Assembly: GCF_002433005.1 (NCBI RefSeq)
Contig: NZ_DJHF01000018.1
Coordinates: 1 to 64,000 of the forward strand
Length of the DNA stretch: 64,000 bases
Source of the DNA: Acetomicrobium sp. UBA5826
GTDB lineage: Bacteria; Synergistota; Synergistia; Synergistales; Acetomicrobiaceae
Reading direction: 5' to 3'
Numbering within the stretch: position 1 is the first letter of the stretch; each line of letters opens with the position of its first letter. A program made the position numbers and the translations under genes. The notes under the pieces are model-generated. The model was not told where the DNA came from, did no database searches, and saw nothing but the letters and a program-made list of their open reading frames with translations. Of this stretch, positions 34,310 to 42,589 are shown piece by piece.

Positions 34310-34954
34310 TTAGCGCACATCGCGCTTTCCCGGCCAGAAAGGATTTTCCCGCCTTTCTCTGCCCAGCGTCGTCTCCGGTCCGTGCCCCGGAAGGACCTTC
34401 ATATCATCGGGAAGATAATCCAATTTTTTCAACGACGACTCAAGGGCGGCAAAATCCCCTCCGGGCAAATCAGTCCTTCCAACGCTAAGGGCAAAAATGG
34501 TATCTCCCGAAAAAAGCAGCTCTTCGCCCTCATGGCTTGCTAGATAACAAACGCTTCCTTGAGTATGGCCGGGGGTATGTATAACCCTTATTAAAATCGA
34601 TCCTACCTTTATCGACTCCCCGTCGGACAAGGGTTTCACACTGCCATCCACTTTCACACTTTCACCGGCAAATTGAGAAAGGTTTTTCATTGGATTGGCC
34701 AACATGCCCAAGTCGTCTTCATGCACCGCTACGGGACAATCGTAGCGATCCTGTAGAGCCTTAACCCCAGCTATATGATCCACGTGGCCGTGGGTCAAGA
34801 GAATAATCTTCAATTCAAGCGAATTACCCTCGATGACAGCAATGACATCATCGGGGTCTCCGCCGGGATCCACGAAAAAGGCATTGCCGTCTTCATCATA
34901 TACTAAATATCCGTTCGCAAACAGAGCTCCCAAGGGGAATCGCATGACCTTCAT
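34310..34954 (-). CDS. Metallo-beta-lactamase-fold hydrolase (glyoxalase II-like)
   Basis: Small cytosolic member of the MBL superfamily, 214 residues, similar in size to the YcbL-type thioester hydrolases. The metal ligands THGHVDH are at 54-60, a further histidine lies in the IHTPGHTQGS motif near 125-134, and an aspartate in FSGDTIF near 153; the last histidine is in LPGHGPETTL near 194. The substrate is not certain: hydroxyacyl-thioesters or another acyl thiol are likely. It overlaps dtd by 4 bases (ATGA) and so belongs to the rel-dtd unit. Confidence 0.88.
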   Translation of the reverse strand: MKVMRFPLGALFANGYLVYDEDGNAFFVDPGGDPDDVIAVIEGNSLELKIILLTHGHVDHIAGVKALQDRYDCPVAVHEDDLGMLANPMKNLSQFAGESVKVDGSVKPLSDGESIKVGSILIRVIHTPGHTQGSVCYLASHEGEELLFSGDTIFALSVGRTDLPGGDFAALESSLKKLDYLPDDMKVLPGHGPETTLGRERRENPFWPGKRDVR

Positions 34955-35406
34955 TTATTCAACACCTCTTTGCTGTCTAGTATCAATGTAACCGGGCCGT
35001 CATTGCACAGACTTACCTTCATGTGGGTCTGAAAACGCCCCGTCTGGACATCAATCTTGCTTTTCCTCAATTCATCCAAAAATTCCTCAAAAAGTTGATT
35101 GGCCATATTGGGTGGCGCAGCGCCCAAAAAGGAGGGCCTTCTTCCTTTGCTACAATCTCCAAAAAGGGTAAACTGAGAAACGGCCAAAATGGACCCCTTT
35201 ACATCCATTAAGGAAAGGTTGAGCTTACCCTCGTCATCAGGAAAGACCCTCAGATTCGGTATTTTATTCGCCATAAACCTCACGTCTTCCAAGGTATCCT
35301 CTCGAGATACGCCGACCAAAAGGCACAAACCGGGGCCTATTTCCCCCAATATTTCCCCTCCCACCTCGACCTTGGCCCAGAGCACTTTCTGCAAAACGAC
35401 TCGCAT
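34951..35406 (-). CDS. dtd: D-aminoacyl-tRNA deacylase
   Basis: Hydrolyses D-amino acids and glycine from mischarged tRNAs. It has 151 residues from the chosen ATG, the normal length, with VVLQKVLWAKVEVGGEILG at the N terminus, SQFTLFGDCSKGRRPSF near 77-93 and the cross-subunit catalytic CNDGPVTLIL near 134-143. I chose 35406 because it follows AGGGGG by seven bases and matches the family start; an ATG ten codons upstream overlaps rel. It begins 5 bases after the rel stop, the conserved rel-dtd arrangement. Confidence 0.95.
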   Translation of the reverse strand: MRVVLQKVLWAKVEVGGEILGEIGPGLCLLVGVSREDTLEDVRFMANKIPNLRVFPDDEGKLNLSLMDVKGSILAVSQFTLFGDCSKGRRPSFLGAAPPNMANQLFEEFLDELRKSKIDVQTGRFQTHMKVSLCNDGPVTLILDSKEVLNK

Positions 35407-35410
35407 ATAC

Positions 35411-37705
35411 TTACCCCCTAACGACCATGAGCACACCTTCGATCGAATTGATGCGCGCCATTATTCGGTAAAGCTGCTCTACGTCTTTGACCAATATCTC
35501 CATGTTCATTCTGGCCCTGTTCTTATCGACCACGTGGGCGCTTATGGATAGAATACTTCCCTCGGCAGCGTTTATCGCTTGTGTAACATCGGCAAACAAG
35601 CCTGGCCTGTCGACAGCCTCCAGCCTGAGGCGAGTAGAGTAAAAGGCCTTGGTCTTCTGCCCCCAGGAGACCTCAACCCTTCGGCCATCCGATGTTCTCA
35701 GCAAATTCGGACAATCGGACCTGTGCACTGTTATCCCTCTGGTTGTCGTAACATAACCGACAATTTGATCTCCCGGGACTGGACAACAGCAGTGGGCCAA
35801 CGAGACCATCACTCCTCCGGCCCCTTCCACTAGGATCTCCGAGTCCGTCTCCTTCGTTTTTGGTTGTCCGATTGCCTTTGCCGCACCCTTAGACCTCGCA
35901 AGTTCCGAGTCGATAAGCTTAGACACCACAGAGGAGGGCGAAATGCTCCCCTCTCCTATAGCGACGAAAAGCTCTTCTTTATTTGACAGGCCAAAATCCC
36001 TTGCCACTTTATTCAAAGTACTGGAAGAGGACTCCAAATCCAGGCCTTTAAATTCTTCATGCTTTGAAATTTCAGACAGCAGCAGATCCCGCCCTCTTTC
36101 CAGCCTTTCTTTTTTCTCGGTCTGCTCCATCGCCCTGAAATAGGCTCTTATCTTCGACCGGGCCCGCCCTGTGCTTACAATGCTCAACCAGTCTCTGGAA
36201 GGGTGTCCCTGCGGAGATGTAAGAATTCTAATTATATCCCCGTTTTTTAACTCGTAGCTCAAGGGAACTATCCGGCCATTAACCATGGCGCCTACGCATT
36301 TATTTCCTATCTCGGTGTGAATATTATAGGCGAAGTCCAAAGGAGTTGCGCCCTTGGGCAAAGATATCACATCGCCCTTGGGGGTAAAGACGAAGACCTC
36401 TGTCGATAGCACATCTGCCTTCAAGTTTTCCAGGAATTCGGAAGGCTCCGAAGAATCGAGCTGCGTTTCCAGGACTTGTCTTATCCACGTCAACTTGGTA
36501 TCCAGGTCGTCTGGCTTTATCTGACCTTCCTTGTATCTCCAGTGGGCAGCAATCCCGTACTCCGCTATCCAATGCATATCCCAGGTTCTTATTTGTACTT
36601 CCAGGGGTTCTCCGCTTGGCCCCACCACTGTGGTATGCAAAGATTGATACATGTTGCTTTTAGGATTTGCAATGTAATCGTCGAATTGGCCGGGAATGGG
36701 TTTCCATATGGTATGGACAATGCCCAAAACCTGGTAGCAATCCACGACAGAATTTGTAATAACCCTTAAAGCCAGGAGATCGTACATCTGCTCTATTGTT
36801 AGATTCTTGCGCTTCATCTTTTCGTAAATACTGTAAAAGTGCTTTGCCCTCCCGGTAATGAAGGCCTTTATTCCCCCTTCATCCAATTTTCTGGATAAGG
36901 TGTCTATAGCTTCTTTTATAATGGCTTCCCTTTCGGGAAGTTTCTTCCTTACTCTCCGCCTAATCTCGTAATACATGTCCGGTTCCAAGACTTTAAAGGC
37001 CAAATCCTCGAGCTCCCGTTTCATATGATAGATGCCGAGCCTATGAGCAAGAGGCGCATATATTTCAAGGGTTTCCTTGGCTATGCGAAGCTGCTTTTCC
37101 CTTCTCAACACCTGTATCGTACGCATGTTATGAAGGCGGTCGGCCAATTTGATTAACACGACCCGAATGTCTTTGGCCATCACTAAAAACATCTTGCGCA
37201 AATTCTCAGCCTGATAGTCCTCCACGGTCTTAAAGTCGATGTTTCCAAGTTTTGTTACCCCATCGACAAGCACTGCAACGTTCGTGCCGAATTTAGCCTT
37301 AACTTCCTCGAAAGTAGAATCGGTATCTTCAATGACATCATGCAAGAGCGCGGCTACAAGAGTTTCAACATCTATATTGACATCGGAAAGTATACCGGCC
37401 ACCGAGAGGACATGCACCACGTAAGGTTCCCCCGTAGCCCTTTTTTGGTTCTTATGCTTGTTAGCGGCATGCACAAAAGCTTCCCCCAGGAGCTTCAATT
37501 CGTTCTTATCCAGGTATTTCGCCGCCTTACTCCAAAGCTCCTGCCAAGCCAAACTTACGGCAGTCGTCCTGCTCTCTTCAGGGATGCGACCCATGAAGCT
37601 ATCGCGCAAAATCCGTAGGGCCTTATCCATCCCCTGGGATGAGGGACTCTGCATTCCACTCCACTGGTAGCCGTACATCATACGACTTTCGCTACCTTCA
37701 TTCAT
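35411..37705 (-). CDS. relA: Bifunctional (p)ppGpp synthetase/hydrolase Rel
   Basis: Controls the stringent response. The 764 residues hold an HD hydrolase domain with intact HD at 122-123 and the EDTD segment at 126-129, a synthetase domain (about 250-400, with YSIYEKMKRKNL and YQSLHTTVVGP), a TGS domain (VFTPKGDVISLPKGATPLDFA near 440), a zinc-finger-like region (HCCCPVPGDQIVGY near 651) and a C-terminal ACT domain. The synthetase selectivity motif reads QFDD at 340-343. Bifunctional enzymes usually carry RxKD here and monofunctional RelA carries ExDD, so this is an unusual combination. It lies between recJ (20-base gap) and dtd. Confidence 0.96.
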   Translation of the reverse strand: MNEGSESRMMYGYQWSGMQSPSSQGMDKALRILRDSFMGRIPEESRTTAVSLAWQELWSKAAKYLDKNELKLLGEAFVHAANKHKNQKRATGEPYVVHVLSVAGILSDVNIDVETLVAALLHDVIEDTDSTFEEVKAKFGTNVAVLVDGVTKLGNIDFKTVEDYQAENLRKMFLVMAKDIRVVLIKLADRLHNMRTIQVLRREKQLRIAKETLEIYAPLAHRLGIYHMKRELEDLAFKVLEPDMYYEIRRRVRKKLPEREAIIKEAIDTLSRKLDEGGIKAFITGRAKHFYSIYEKMKRKNLTIEQMYDLLALRVITNSVVDCYQVLGIVHTIWKPIPGQFDDYIANPKSNMYQSLHTTVVGPSGEPLEVQIRTWDMHWIAEYGIAAHWRYKEGQIKPDDLDTKLTWIRQVLETQLDSSEPSEFLENLKADVLSTEVFVFTPKGDVISLPKGATPLDFAYNIHTEIGNKCVGAMVNGRIVPLSYELKNGDIIRILTSPQGHPSRDWLSIVSTGRARSKIRAYFRAMEQTEKKERLERGRDLLLSEISKHEEFKGLDLESSSSTLNKVARDFGLSNKEELFVAIGEGSISPSSVVSKLIDSELARSKGAAKAIGQPKTKETDSEILVEGAGGVMVSLAHCCCPVPGDQIVGYVTTTRGITVHRSDCPNLLRTSDGRRVEVSWGQKTKAFYSTRLRLEAVDRPGLFADVTQAINAAEGSILSISAHVVDKNRARMNMEILVKDVEQLYRIMARINSIEGVLMVVRG

Positions 37706-37725
37706 TTAGCTACTCCCCTGACAAA

Positions 37726-39378
37726 TCATATGACTGCTTTTTCTGCTTTCATGGACAACTTAAGCTTTCCCCCAAAGGCATCGACGAAGGGGCGGTACAG
37801 CCACCCTTTGATTCTGCCTTTGTACTTTTCTGCTTCACTGAAATTAAATATCAATATCTCGCCACTCCTTGATAAAAGACGATAATGACTCCCTCCTCTT
37901 AGAGGTTTCATTACATCATCATATTGATGGCTTATAAAGAAGTAGGGCATCTCGTTGCCCTCGCCGAAGGGGGCAAGCTCTCTAAATCGCTCCCATAGAT
38001 GCAAATCCCACATCTTAGGCTCAAACGATATTGCGTCCTCGTATTCCGAGACGCTCTCAAGAGAACAGCATTTTGACAGGCTATCCTCAAGCTTTTTCTT
38101 TACCTCATGCCATCCTTTCGCATCTACGCTGAAGCCTGCCGCACCCTTATGGCCTCCCCAGCTCTTTAAATGGGAGGATATCTTTTCCAATACTTCTATA
38201 GCGTTTAAACCCTCCGGCACCCTCAAAGAAGCTCTCACATTTCCGCCGTGCTGAGCAGCCAAAACTATAGGCCTGTTGAACTCATAGCACAATCTGCTCG
38301 CCACGCTGCTCAAAAGCCCTAAAGGCCAATGAGCCGAATCCACAACGAACTTGAAACGTCCATCACGCAATCCCGTAGTGGCCTGGTTGTACAGCTCGCC
38401 GCTCAGCTTTTTACGCTGATAGTTTAAATTCACAAGTTCCAGGGCAGCTTTGATGCTCTCCTTGGAATGTTCGAGCGCCTTCAGAGCCGTCTCAGCAAGG
38501 GAAATCCTTCCGGCCGAATTTAAACATGGATTAAGCTTCATCGCTAACTGATTTTCATCTATAGGGTACATTACAGAAAGTTTGTCGAATAGATATCTCA
38601 AGCCCGGCCTTAGAGTCGTCTCTAACCGTTTAAGACCTTCCCGCACGAGGGCTCTATTCAGTAGACCAAGGGGCATTGAATCGCCAACTACCGATAGGGA
38701 GACTATATCCAATCTGTCCAACAACCAATCCTGCGACACAAGGCCGCTTTGCCACAGCCAACACCACAAAACTCCCGCAGCAGACAGCTTTCTCGCTTCT
38801 TCATCTCCCCCTATGTGAGGATTAATTATACATTCACGATGGCAAATTTTGTCAACGAAATGATGATCGAACACCGCCACTTTCAATCCCATATCGAGGG
38901 CAAGATCGATTTCCTTCTCGTTTTTGCTTCCGCAGTCGGTAACGATCAGAAGATCAAACCCCATACGCGCTATTACTTTAACGACATCAGGATTTAAACC
39001 ATATCCGTCTTTTAGCCTATGGGGGAGATAATATCGAACATGCCATCCCTTTTCACGGGCAAATTCGCTGGCAAGCAATGCAGAAGCCACCCCATCCACA
39101 TCGTAGTCCCCGTAAAGAGCAACCTTGCTGCCCTTTGACAGTGCTTTTAAAGTAGGGAAAACTGCCTCCCCTCCCTCACAAAGGAAAAGATTAGCCAATA
39201 ACGAATTTAGGCTCGGGCGCAACCATGCCCGAGCCTTTGAGATATCCAGGCGGTCACCATATTTGATTCGCAAAGTTAAGGCCGTTAGCTCATGACACTG
39301 CAACGAGTCAACCAATTCACGCGGAGCATCCTCTATCCCCCAAATACGAAGACGCGTGTTATCTTGTAAGGGAATCAC
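37726..39378 (-). CDS. recJ: Single-stranded-DNA-specific exonuclease RecJ
   Basis: 5'-3' single-strand DNA exonuclease of recombination and repair. It has 550 residues with the DHH-family motifs YGDYDVDGVASALL near 94-107, TDCGS near 147 and the name-giving VFDHH near 168-172. The DHHA1 domain contains SVASRLCYEFNRPIVLA and the GGHKGAAGFSV motif near 413-423. The C-terminal oligonucleotide-binding domain is present. The start is a GTG overlapping the end of the LapA-like gene. Placement upstream of rel-dtd is widespread in Clostridia-like genomes. Confidence 0.95.
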   Translation of the reverse strand: MIPLQDNTRLRIWGIEDAPRELVDSLQCHELTALTLRIKYGDRLDISKARAWLRPSLNSLLANLFLCEGGEAVFPTLKALSKGSKVALYGDYDVDGVASALLASEFAREKGWHVRYYLPHRLKDGYGLNPDVVKVIARMGFDLLIVTDCGSKNEKEIDLALDMGLKVAVFDHHFVDKICHRECIINPHIGGDEEARKLSAAGVLWCWLWQSGLVSQDWLLDRLDIVSLSVVGDSMPLGLLNRALVREGLKRLETTLRPGLRYLFDKLSVMYPIDENQLAMKLNPCLNSAGRISLAETALKALEHSKESIKAALELVNLNYQRKKLSGELYNQATTGLRDGRFKFVVDSAHWPLGLLSSVASRLCYEFNRPIVLAAQHGGNVRASLRVPEGLNAIEVLEKISSHLKSWGGHKGAAGFSVDAKGWHEVKKKLEDSLSKCCSLESVSEYEDAISFEPKMWDLHLWERFRELAPFGEGNEMPYFFISHQYDDVMKPLRGGSHYRLLSRSGEILIFNFSEAEKYKGRIKGWLYRPFVDAFGGKLKLSMKAEKAVI

Positions 39379-39740
39379 TTCTCAGCTTCTACCCCTTCAT
39401 TTGCAGCGTATTCTCCCTGGGGGAAGGCATCTCGCGAACCGGCATTGCCTTCTCGTTGCAGGGCGTTCAAAAGAGACCGCTTTTCGTCTTCCAGTTCGGC
39501 AATGCGCCTTTTAAGTTCTTTTGTGTCGCTTTTGTATCTGTTCTTATATTCTAACTGAGCAAATAAAGAAGTAATCCACATCAAAACGGCACCGGCGGCA
39601 AAGACCAACACTTCCCATATGCCTTGATGAAGAGACCATTGCCACGTCAAAAATTTTACGATCACGGTTCCGCTATTTTGGACAGCGTAGAAAGCTGCCA
39701 ACAACATTCCAAGCGCAAGAGCTACAACATAACTTTTCAT
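39375..39740 (-). CDS. LapA-domain (DUF1049) membrane protein
   Basis: Small inner-membrane protein, 121 residues, with two membrane helices (about 4-22 and 42-62) joined by the conserved loop NSGTVIVKFLTWQWSL, followed by a charged coiled coil (about 70-98). This is the lipopolysaccharide assembly protein A domain layout; LapA works with LapB in LPS control in Escherichia coli, but in this lineage its role is unproven. It overlaps recJ by 4 bases and is 27 bases downstream of the radical SAM gene. Confidence 0.8.
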   Translation of the reverse strand: MKSYVVALALGMLLAAFYAVQNSGTVIVKFLTWQWSLHQGIWEVLVFAAGAVLMWITSLFAQLEYKNRYKSDTKELKRRIAELEDEKRSLLNALQREGNAGSRDAFPQGEYAANEGVEAEK

Positions 39741-39767
39741 GAAAGCCCCACCTTCAGTCCATAAAAT

Positions 39768-41219
39768 TTACCTCTCGACCTTTGTGCCACAATTAACGCA
39801 TCTTTTCTTATACCTTCCCTTAATATCGGGGTTATCCTCCTTTTCAAGGGTTTTCAGGTATTTTTGGCGTTCTCTTTCCTCCCAAATCGGATCGTAAATA
39901 TCCTTCATCTTTCTGGCGTATTCGTCCAATCCAGATGCAAGCTCATCGAGAAGCTTGTCGGCCCCGGGATGCGTGGGATGTGCTCCGTACTCTATGACCA
40001 ATTCCCTCAGCACTGCCGGATGGTCTATGATAAGGCATGGTCTGAGTAAATTATCATCGTCGTAAGGTTGCCTCGAACGTATCGCCTCGAAGAAAGGACT
40101 AGACAGCACCTCAACGAGGCTTTTCTCTCTTATGTTGTCTACGGCAAAATGACAGAACACGCAGGGCTCGACATCTCCGTTGGATATCACGTGCAGGTAA
40201 CGAAAACCGGCGGCAATGCAGCCATCAACATAGGGGCCGTCGTTCCAGAAGTCGCCCAAGAATATGGGGTACTTCGACCTCCACTCTTCAACTTTTTTCT
40301 TAAGGTGAGCTCGCTGCTCAGGTGTTGCCATATAAGAGAGATCGGGGTTGAGACCGGTTGGGATATATTGGAAGAACCAACCAACCTTACAACCCTCCTC
40401 GAGCATGCGCTCGATGAACTCGTCGTTGGAAATGTATGAGGCGCTGGAACGGGTACATGTCGCACTGAAGCCGTAAAGCACACCCTTCCTCCTAAGCCTT
40501 CTGTAGGTCTCTATGATCTTGCTGTACATTCCCGGGCCTCGTCTGTATTCTGTCTCTTCCGGCGTTCCTTCGATGGAGATCATGGGGGCCACATTTCCGA
40601 GCTCCACCAATTTGTCTGCAACCTCATCCGTAATCAACGTCCCGTTGGTATATACTTGAAAATAGCAGTCGTCATGCTTTGCCCATATATCGAAAAGGTC
40701 CTTCCTCGTAAAGGGCTCTCCTCCGGATATAGTGAAGAAGTACATTCCTAATTCCTTAGCCTGCGTTATCAGGTCATCAATTTCACTGGCAGTCAAATCG
40801 GTCGACGTGTCATAGGATCCGGCGTAACAACCTTTGCATTTCAGATTGCACCTCATAGTCGGGCTGATCACCATAAAATTGGGTATGTGTATATCAAGCT
40901 CTCTCATCTTTCTGTCTCTTATGCCGCGAGAGAGGACCATGAAATTAACTATAAGGTTCACGATGAGCTTCTTTCGACAGTTAGGATGAAGCTCCTGGAA
41001 TACCCTTCTAAATACGCCAACAAAGGGATGGTTTTCTCTGGCCATTTGTGCCATTTCCCTGAAAGTTTCCCGTTGAAATTTTGCCGGCGCCAAACGAGAA
41101 ATCGTATCGAACAGCGAAGCTAGCTTTTCGTCATTTCCCTCTTCAACCAACTTGACGACCTGGTTCAAGAGGGCAATCGAAACCATTCCCTTTAGTCGAT
41201 CCGTTAAACTCATAACCAT
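39768..41219 (-). CDS. Radical SAM protein with C-terminal auxiliary cysteines
   Basis: Radical SAM enzyme of unknown substrate, 483 residues. An N-terminal helical region of about 110 residues precedes the core, which has C-x3-C-x2-C at C124, C128, C131 and the SAM-binding GGEP at 166-169. Further cysteines at 334, 353, 356 and 395 resemble the SPASM/twitch auxiliary cluster region, and a C-terminal CVNC knuckle (474, 477) ends the protein. The start ATG is eight bases after AGGAGG. It lies 30 bases downstream of a gene for a 99-residue helical protein. PqqE or anSME-like peptide modification is one option suggested by the layout, but nothing proves a peptide substrate. Confidence 0.85.
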   Translation of the reverse strand: MVMSLTDRLKGMVSIALLNQVVKLVEEGNDEKLASLFDTISRLAPAKFQRETFREMAQMARENHPFVGVFRRVFQELHPNCRKKLIVNLIVNFMVLSRGIRDRKMRELDIHIPNFMVISPTMRCNLKCKGCYAGSYDTSTDLTASEIDDLITQAKELGMYFFTISGGEPFTRKDLFDIWAKHDDCYFQVYTNGTLITDEVADKLVELGNVAPMISIEGTPEETEYRRGPGMYSKIIETYRRLRRKGVLYGFSATCTRSSASYISNDEFIERMLEEGCKVGWFFQYIPTGLNPDLSYMATPEQRAHLKKKVEEWRSKYPIFLGDFWNDGPYVDGCIAAGFRYLHVISNGDVEPCVFCHFAVDNIREKSLVEVLSSPFFEAIRSRQPYDDDNLLRPCLIIDHPAVLRELVIEYGAHPTHPGADKLLDELASGLDEYARKMKDIYDPIWEERERQKYLKTLEKEDNPDIKGRYKKRCVNCGTKVER

Positions 41220-41249
41220 CGAAAACGCCTCCTTTAAGCTGGCACAATC

Positions 41250-41549
41250 CTAATTGCAAGTGTTTTCTCTTTCCTCCAAGGCTTTCACCCTTGCCTCTAA
41301 TGCTTTAAATTGCTCTATTGTAACCAGGGGTAAAAAGGAGAGAAATTTCTCCATCTCGCTTTTAAACCCACGGATCAACGCCTCACGTCTTCTTGCAAGC
41401 TCTTCCTCGAGCTGTCCTATCACCCTATCCATTGCCCACTGCTCCATGGCGCCCTCTTCAACCAGTGTGCTCATATAAGACTTACACAGAGATACAAGGT
41501 CGTCGCTAACGCCAAATCCTCCCAAAATCAACTGAATTACCGAATCCAT
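41250..41549 (-). CDS. Small helical protein of unknown function (phasin-like)
   Basis: I do not recognise this 99-residue protein beyond its character. It is predicted to be wholly alpha-helical, with a short hydrophobic start (VIQLILGGFGV), a central amphipathic stretch and a C-terminal coiled coil (about 58-93, ending LEARVKALEEREN) followed by a cysteine near the end. This pattern resembles phasins and PhaF-like granule proteins. The ATG lies nine bases after AGGAGG, behind a possible promoter. It is the first gene of the unit containing the radical SAM protein, only 30 bases upstream of it, so the two may act together. Confidence 0.75.
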   Translation of the reverse strand: MDSVIQLILGGFGVSDDLVSLCKSYMSTLVEEGAMEQWAMDRVIGQLEEELARRREALIRGFKSEMEKFLSFLPLVTIEQFKALEARVKALEERENTCN

Positions 41550-41595
41550 ATAGGACGACCTCCTTTTTATATTGTAAGCATTTACATCAATTTTA

Positions 41596-41623
41596 ATTCT
41601 AACCCAAAATACAATTTAAACAA
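41596..41623 (-). promoter_or_regulatory. Possible promoter of the helical protein/radical SAM unit
   Basis: A -35-like TTGTTT (41618-41623) and a -10-like TAGAAT (41596-41601) are spaced by 16 bases on the minus strand, about 47 bases upstream of the ATG. The 143-base gap between secF and this gene has no other clear signal, and no terminator with a T-run follows secF. Confidence 0.45.
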
Positions 41624-41692
41624 CCGGGGCGAAAATTCGTGCCTAACCAACTTTTATGCAAACGATTGCCCGAGGGCCTGAAACTCAAGAAC

Positions 41693-42589
41693 TTAACGCC
41701 CCTGCGACAGGGTTTTACCGCGCGACCTCATGTTCCACTCGACAACCACCGTTCCCGCTATATATATGGAGCTGTAAGTGCCAACTACGATTCCAACCAA
41801 TAGCGCCATAGAGAAATCTGAGATAGCTTTACCGCCCCACAAAAAAAGCGCCAGGACGGGGAAAAAGGTCGTCAAAGACGTATTGATAGTCCGCGATAAC
41901 ACCTGATTGATCGAGCTGTTGAAGAGATCGACAAAAGCCATCCCCTTTGGGTTCTTCAAATTCTCCCTAACCCTGTCAAATACGACTATTGTATCGTTGA
42001 TGGAATAACCTACAAGGGTAAGCATGCCGGCAATAAAGGGCATGGATATCTCCTGAAAGGTCAAGCTGAAAATGCCCAGCGTAATGATCACGTCGTGAAC
42101 GAGGGCGATTACTGCGCCTACCGCAAACCTCAACCTAAACCTTATGGTGATGTAGGCAAGCATGGCAAGGAGGGCGAAGACGGTCGCAAGTGCCGCGCTC
42201 TTGCGCAATTGACTCCCCACGACTGGACCGACCATTTCGGCCCGCAGCACTCTGAAGTCCTTGCCCGTACTACCCCTTAGAGAGTCCAAAACTTTCTTTT
42301 GGTCGCCCTCCCTGTCGCTTTTTACGCGGATCAAAACGCCTCTATCGCTATAAGGCTGTATGACAGCCCCACCGAAACCGGCCTCATCCAAAGAAGCTCT
42401 GATCTCCGAAACAGATAGGGGGGAATCGAACTCCAGCTGAAAAAGCATTCCACCGGCGAAGTCTATGCCGAAATTTAAACCCCTTGTCGCCAGCAAAAGG
42501 AGGCTCGAGATTATCAGGCACAAGCTGAGCCCCAGAGCTATTTTTCGGTATTTCATAAAATTAAAGTTCGACTTCAACTTAATAAACAT
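41693..42589 (-). CDS. secF: Protein translocase subunit SecF
   Basis: Membrane subunit of the SecDF proton-driven accessory complex that helps pull proteins across the inner membrane. It has 298 residues and six membrane helices. The GLNFGIDFAGGMLFQLEF segment near 28-45, the QEISMPFIAGMLTLVGYSINDTIVVFDRVREN region (about 182-213) and SRTINTSLTTFFPVLALF (about 234-251) are diagnostic. Its ATG overlaps the secD stop (TAATG). The separate secF gene with secD and yajC is the ancestral arrangement. Confidence 0.97.
   Translation of the reverse strand: MFIKLKSNFNFMKYRKIALGLSLCLIISSLLLLATRGLNFGIDFAGGMLFQLEFDSPLSVSEIRASLDEAGFGGAVIQPYSDRGVLIRVKSDREGDQKKVLDSLRGSTGKDFRVLRAEMVGPVVGSQLRKSAALATVFALLAMLAYITIRFRLRFAVGAVIALVHDVIITLGIFSLTFQEISMPFIAGMLTLVGYSINDTIVVFDRVRENLKNPKGMAFVDLFNSSINQVLSRTINTSLTTFFPVLALFLWGGKAISDFSMALLVGIVVGTYSSIYIAGTVVVEWNMRSRGKTLSQGR

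Noticed and set aside
39768..41549. A RiPP precursor-peptide/maturase cluster
   Set aside because: The 99-residue protein has no leader/core layout, no Gly-Gly or repeated core residues and no transporter or protease nearby. I kept only the weaker statement that the two genes may act together.
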